NCBI GenBank assembly: GCA_963766605.1
Contig: CAVYAT010000002.1
Coordinates: forward strand, 124,001-188,000
From: AC-49 sp963766605
GTDB taxonomy: Bacteria > Actinomycetota > Thermoleophilia > Solirubrobacterales > Solirubrobacteraceae
DNA: 64,000 nucleotides
Reading direction: 5' to 3'
Shown here: positions 61,403-64,000 of the stretch, in pieces
Layout: each line of letters begins with the position of its first letter
Numbering within the stretch: position 1 is the stretch's first letter
Notes under the pieces: model-generated
Told to the model about the DNA's origin: nothing
The model's input: only the letters and a program-made list of their open reading frames with translations
The model's database searches: none
Position numbers and translations under genes: made by a program

Positions 61403-62200
61403 ATGGTGAAGCGGCTCGCGGCCGTCGTGCTGGCGCCGGTCCGTTGGTTGAGCGCGATGGCGCGGAGGCTCGCCGCCGCGTGCCACTGGCTGCAGTACAA
61501 GGCCGAGGGGGCGCTGGTCGGCGACGCCGAGTGGTTCGATCACGAGATCGACGCCAACTGGCAGTGGCCGCGGCTGAACCGCAGCGCGTTCCTCGAGCGT
61601 GGCGTGCTCGCGGCCCTGCCGATGGGGCCCGGCGATCGCGTGCTCGAGCTGTGCTGCGGCGATGGCTTCTTTGCCCAGCGCTTCTTCGCCCCGCGCGCCG
61701 CGAGCGTGCTCGCGCTCGACCACAACCGCCGGGCGATCGCCTTCGCGCGCCGCGCCCACCCCGCCGAGAACGTCCGCTACGAGGTCGCCGACATCACGTG
61801 CGACATCCCCGAAGGCCCCTTCGAGCGGGTCGTGTTCAACGCCGCGCTGACGCACTTCAGCGAGGCCGAGCTCGCGTACATCGCCAGCGCTGTGGCCGCG
61901 TCGCTGACGCCCGGGGGTGTGCTGGCGGGCTACGTCAGCTTCGATCCCGGCGAGGACTACAGCTACGCCAAGCAGCGGCTGCGCAGCCCGGCCGAGCTCG
62001 CCGAGCGCCTCGCGCCCCATTTCGCCCACGTCTGCGTGCTCGAGACCCACGAGGCGGGGCGCGCCAACCTCTACTTCTTCGCGGCCGAGGATCGTGCCGC
62101 GATCCTCGTCTCCGAAGGCCACCCGTCGGTCACCTACCGCGCGGGGCGCGCGCCGACCGGCCGGTTCGCCCGCCGCAGCGACGAGCCCGCCGCCAGATAG
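61403..62200 (+). CDS. class I SAM-dependent methyltransferase
   Basis: A 265-residue methyltransferase. Motif I VLELCCGDGFFAQRFF (about residues 80-95), then VLALDHNRRAIAFARRAHP, motif II ERVVFNAALTHFSEAELAYI and motif III SLTPGGVLAGYVSFD. A helical N-terminus (AVVLAPVRWLSAMARRLAAA) may associate with membrane. Divergent from the ATP-grasp fusion gene (134 bp between starts) and followed by the aminotransferase class IV gene after 9 bases. It could methylate a sugar or glycan intermediate in this surface cluster. Confidence 0.82.
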   Translation: MVKRLAAVVLAPVRWLSAMARRLAAACHWLQYKAEGALVGDAEWFDHEIDANWQWPRLNRSAFLERGVLAALPMGPGDRVLELCCGDGFFAQRFFAPRAASVLALDHNRRAIAFARRAHPAENVRYEVADITCDIPEGPFERVVFNAALTHFSEAELAYIASAVAASLTPGGVLAGYVSFDPGEDYSYAKQRLRSPAELAERLAPHFAHVCVLETHEAGRANLYFFAAEDRAAILVSEGHPSVTYRAGRAPTGRFARRSDEPAAR

Positions 62201-62209
62201 GCTGCGCGC

Positions 62210-63004
62210 ATGGCTGTCCTGCTCGCGAGCGTCGACGACACGGTCGGGCCGCCGGAGCAGGCCGTCATCGGCGTCGGGGACGAGGGCCTGCTGCGCGGGG
62301 ATGGCGTGTTCGAGGTCATCCGCCTGTTCGATGGGCGCCCGTTCGCGCTCGGGGAGCACATGGAGCGCATGAGCGGCTCGGCGCAGCGCCTGCGGCTGCC
62401 GTTCGACGCCGCGGCGGTCGAGGCCCAGGCCCACGCGCTGATCGCCGCCGGCGCCGACTGCGGCGCGGGACTGATCCGGCTGGTGGTGACGCGCGGCGGG
62501 CGCCGGATCGCGCTGCTGGAGTCCTCGCCCGAGCTGCCGGAGATGCTGGCGCTGGTGACGATCACCTATTCGCCGACGCGCGTGCTGGATCAGATCAAGT
62601 CGCTGTCCTATGGCGCCAACATGCTGTGCTCGCGCCTGGCCCGTGAGCGCGGGGCCGACGATGCCCTACTGGTCACGCCACACGGGCGCGTGCTCGAGTT
62701 TCCGACCAAGTCGTTCTTCTACGTGCTCGGCGACGGAGTGCTGTCCACACCGCCGCTGAGCGAGCACATCCTCGACTCGATCACCCGCCGCCACGTGCTC
62801 GCCGCGACCGACGTACGCGAACGCTCGCTGACGAGCGACGAGCTCGGCGACGTGCAGGAGGCGTTTGCCGCCTCGACGCTGCGTGAGGTCCATCCGGTGC
62901 GCCGCATCGACGACCGCGACCTGCCCGCCGCTCCCGGGCCGGTCACCGAAGCCGCGGCCGACGCCGTCTCGGCGCGCGTCGCCGAGCTGCTGTCCAGCGC
63001 CTGA
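62210..63004 (+). CDS. class IV aminotransferase (aminodeoxychorismate lyase-like)
   Basis: A 264-residue fold-type IV PLP enzyme (PabC/BCAT/D-amino-acid transaminase group). Motifs: VGDEGLLRGDGVFEVIRLFD near the N-terminus, GLIRLVVTRGGRRI, VLDQIKSLSYGANMLCSRLA with the PLP Lys in IKSLSY, and DDALLVTPHGRVLEFPTKSF followed by the C-terminal AFAASTLREVHPV. The sequence is nearer to 4-amino-4-deoxychorismate lyase or a general aminotransferase than to BCAT; exact activity cannot be read. Stop and start of the next gene share one base. Confidence 0.85.
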   Translation: MAVLLASVDDTVGPPEQAVIGVGDEGLLRGDGVFEVIRLFDGRPFALGEHMERMSGSAQRLRLPFDAAAVEAQAHALIAAGADCGAGLIRLVVTRGGRRIALLESSPELPEMLALVTITYSPTRVLDQIKSLSYGANMLCSRLARERGADDALLVTPHGRVLEFPTKSFFYVLGDGVLSTPPLSEHILDSITRRHVLAATDVRERSLTSDELGDVQEAFAASTLREVHPVRRIDDRDLPAAPGPVTEAAADAVSARVAELLSSA

Positions 63005-64000
63005 TGAAGATCCTGACCGTCATCGGCAACCGCCCGCAGTTCGTCAAGGCGGCGGCGGTCTCACGGCAGCTGCGCCGCGTCCACACGGAGGTCCTGGTCC
63101 ACACCGGTCAGCACTACGACGATGACCTGTCGACCGTCTTCATCGAAGAGCTGCGCGTGCCGGCGCCCGAGCACGAGCTGCGCCTCGGCGATGGAACCAA
63201 CACCGAGCAGACGGCGCGGATGCTCGACGCGCTGGGGCCGCTGATCGCGGGCGAGGCGCCCGACCTGGTGCTGGTCTACGGCGACACGAACTCGACGCTC
63301 GCCGGCGCGCTGGCCGCAGCGCAGGCCCAGATCCCGGTCGCCCATGTCGAGGCCGGGATGCGCTCGTTTGATCGCGCGATGCCCGAGGAGCTCAACCGCG
63401 TGTTGACCGACCACGCCTCGGACCTGTTGCTGTGCTCGTCGCAGACCGCCGTCGACAACCTGGCGGCCGAGCGGATCGCCGGCGCCGTGCAGCTGGTCGG
63501 CGACGTGATGATCGACGTCGCGCTGCTCGTCCGCGACCGCGCGCTGGCCGACGACCGCGCGCTTGCGCGCGCCGACGTCAAGCCGGGGCGCTACGTGCTG
63601 GCCACCGCGCATCGCGCCGGCAACGTCGACGATCCGCAGCGGCTGCGCGCCCTGGTCGACCTGCTGCTCGGCCTCGGGACGACGGTTGTGCTGCCGTTGC
63701 ATCCGCGGACGCACACGCGCCTGCACGCGGCCGGGCTGCTCGAGACGCTGCGCGGCGCCAAGAACGTGCGCCTGACGCCGCCGCTGGGCTATATGGCCTT
63801 CTCGGCCCTGCTGCTTCGCGCGCGCGCCGTCCTGACCGACTCCGGCGGCGTGCAGAAGGAGGCCTACGTCGCCGGCATCCCGTGCGTCACGCTGCGCGAC
63901 ACGACCGAGTGGGTCGAAACGGTCGACGCCGGCTGGAACGTGCTCGTCGGTCTCGACGCGGCGGCGGCGCGCGCGGCGCTGGACCGCGAGCCGCCCGCCC
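63004..64000 (+). CDS. wecB: UDP-N-acetylglucosamine 2-epimerase, cut by window end
   Basis: The first 332 residues of a non-hydrolysing UDP-GlcNAc 2-epimerase, which makes UDP-ManNAc for surface polysaccharides. Motifs: ILTVIGNRPQFVKAAAVSRQ, LVHTGQHYDDDL, LVYGDTNSTLAGALAAAQAQ, VAHVEAGMRSFDRAMPEELN, LATAHRAGNVDDP and LTDSGGVQKEAYVAGIPCVT. A full-length enzyme has about 370 residues, so only the last 40 or so are missing. It starts on the last base of the previous stop. It fits a surface glycan cluster with the ATP-grasp/deacetylase, phosphatase and methyltransferase. Confidence 0.93.
   Translation, partial: MKILTVIGNRPQFVKAAAVSRQLRRVHTEVLVHTGQHYDDDLSTVFIEELRVPAPEHELRLGDGTNTEQTARMLDALGPLIAGEAPDLVLVYGDTNSTLAGALAAAQAQIPVAHVEAGMRSFDRAMPEELNRVLTDHASDLLLCSSQTAVDNLAAERIAGAVQLVGDVMIDVALLVRDRALADDRALARADVKPGRYVLATAHRAGNVDDPQRLRALVDLLLGLGTTVVLPLHPRTHTRLHAAGLLETLRGAKNVRLTPPLGYMAFSALLLRARAVLTDSGGVQKEAYVAGIPCVTLRDTTEWVETVDAGWNVLVGLDAAAARAALDREPPA

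Overview
This is a GC-rich chromosomal segment from an actinobacterium, most likely class Thermoleophilia (Solirubrobacterales-like). That placement is an inference from gene style: secreted collagen-like proteins whose N-termini read YANVVA-x-x-ALFVALGGS, a SARP-type regulator fused to a solute-binding domain, a split cytochrome b with a fused c-type heme domain, frequent GTG/TTG starts and ATGA/GTGA overlaps.

Layout. 0-12.6 kb: an ActP-like symporter, small secreted or lipoproteins, a LuxR-type ATPase regulator, a YdeI-like protein, a collagen-like and an Ig-like secreted protein, a flavin monooxygenase and a methyltransferase. 12.6-15.9 kb: one very large gene (winged helix, BTAD, one membrane helix, beta-propeller, family 5 solute-binding domain) broken by about five frame changes. 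16-24 kb: accessory genes, several decayed, and a 3' tRNA remnant. 24-36 kb: membrane proteins, DUF2252, a winged-helix protein, LysE, a bifunctional nuclease, D-Ala-D-Ala ligase with an aminotransferase, and a phosphodiesterase/GtrA/mannosyltransferase-like operon. 36-41 kb: YmdB-like phosphoesterase, AI-2E permease with a zinc ribbon, an ABC exporter and a GNAT enzyme. 41-49 kb: a respiratory block of hemB, a siroheme-decarboxylase-like gene, hemL, Rieske protein, two cytochrome b halves, menaquinone methyltransferase and polyprenyl diphosphate synthase. 49-52 kb: an ArsR-like regulator, a zinc-ribbon protein, tatC and tRNA-Lys. 52.1-58.2 kb: an integrative element in tRNA-Lys. 58.2-64 kb: NTF2-like protein, LMW phosphatase, an ATP-grasp/deacetylase fusion, methyltransferase, class IV aminotransferase and UDP-GlcNAc 2-epimerase (cut by the window end).

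How the genes work together. The 41-51 kb block reads as one programme for a menaquinol:cytochrome c oxidoreductase: heme precursors, the complex subunits, the quinone tail and methylation, and TatC, which would export the Rieske protein (it has a twin-arginine N-terminus). The element at 52103-58230 is bounded by 48-bp direct repeats of the tRNA-Lys 3' end. It carries a tyrosine integrase, an HTH/PIN pair with a truncated toxin, a collagen-like surface protein, an IS256-family insertion, a HicB-HicA pair and a ribbon-helix-helix-like protein next to 29-bp tandem repeats.

Caution: at least six genes, including normally intact housekeeping genes, are interrupted by what look like single-base indels. 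Sequencing or assembly error is at least as likely as real decay for these.
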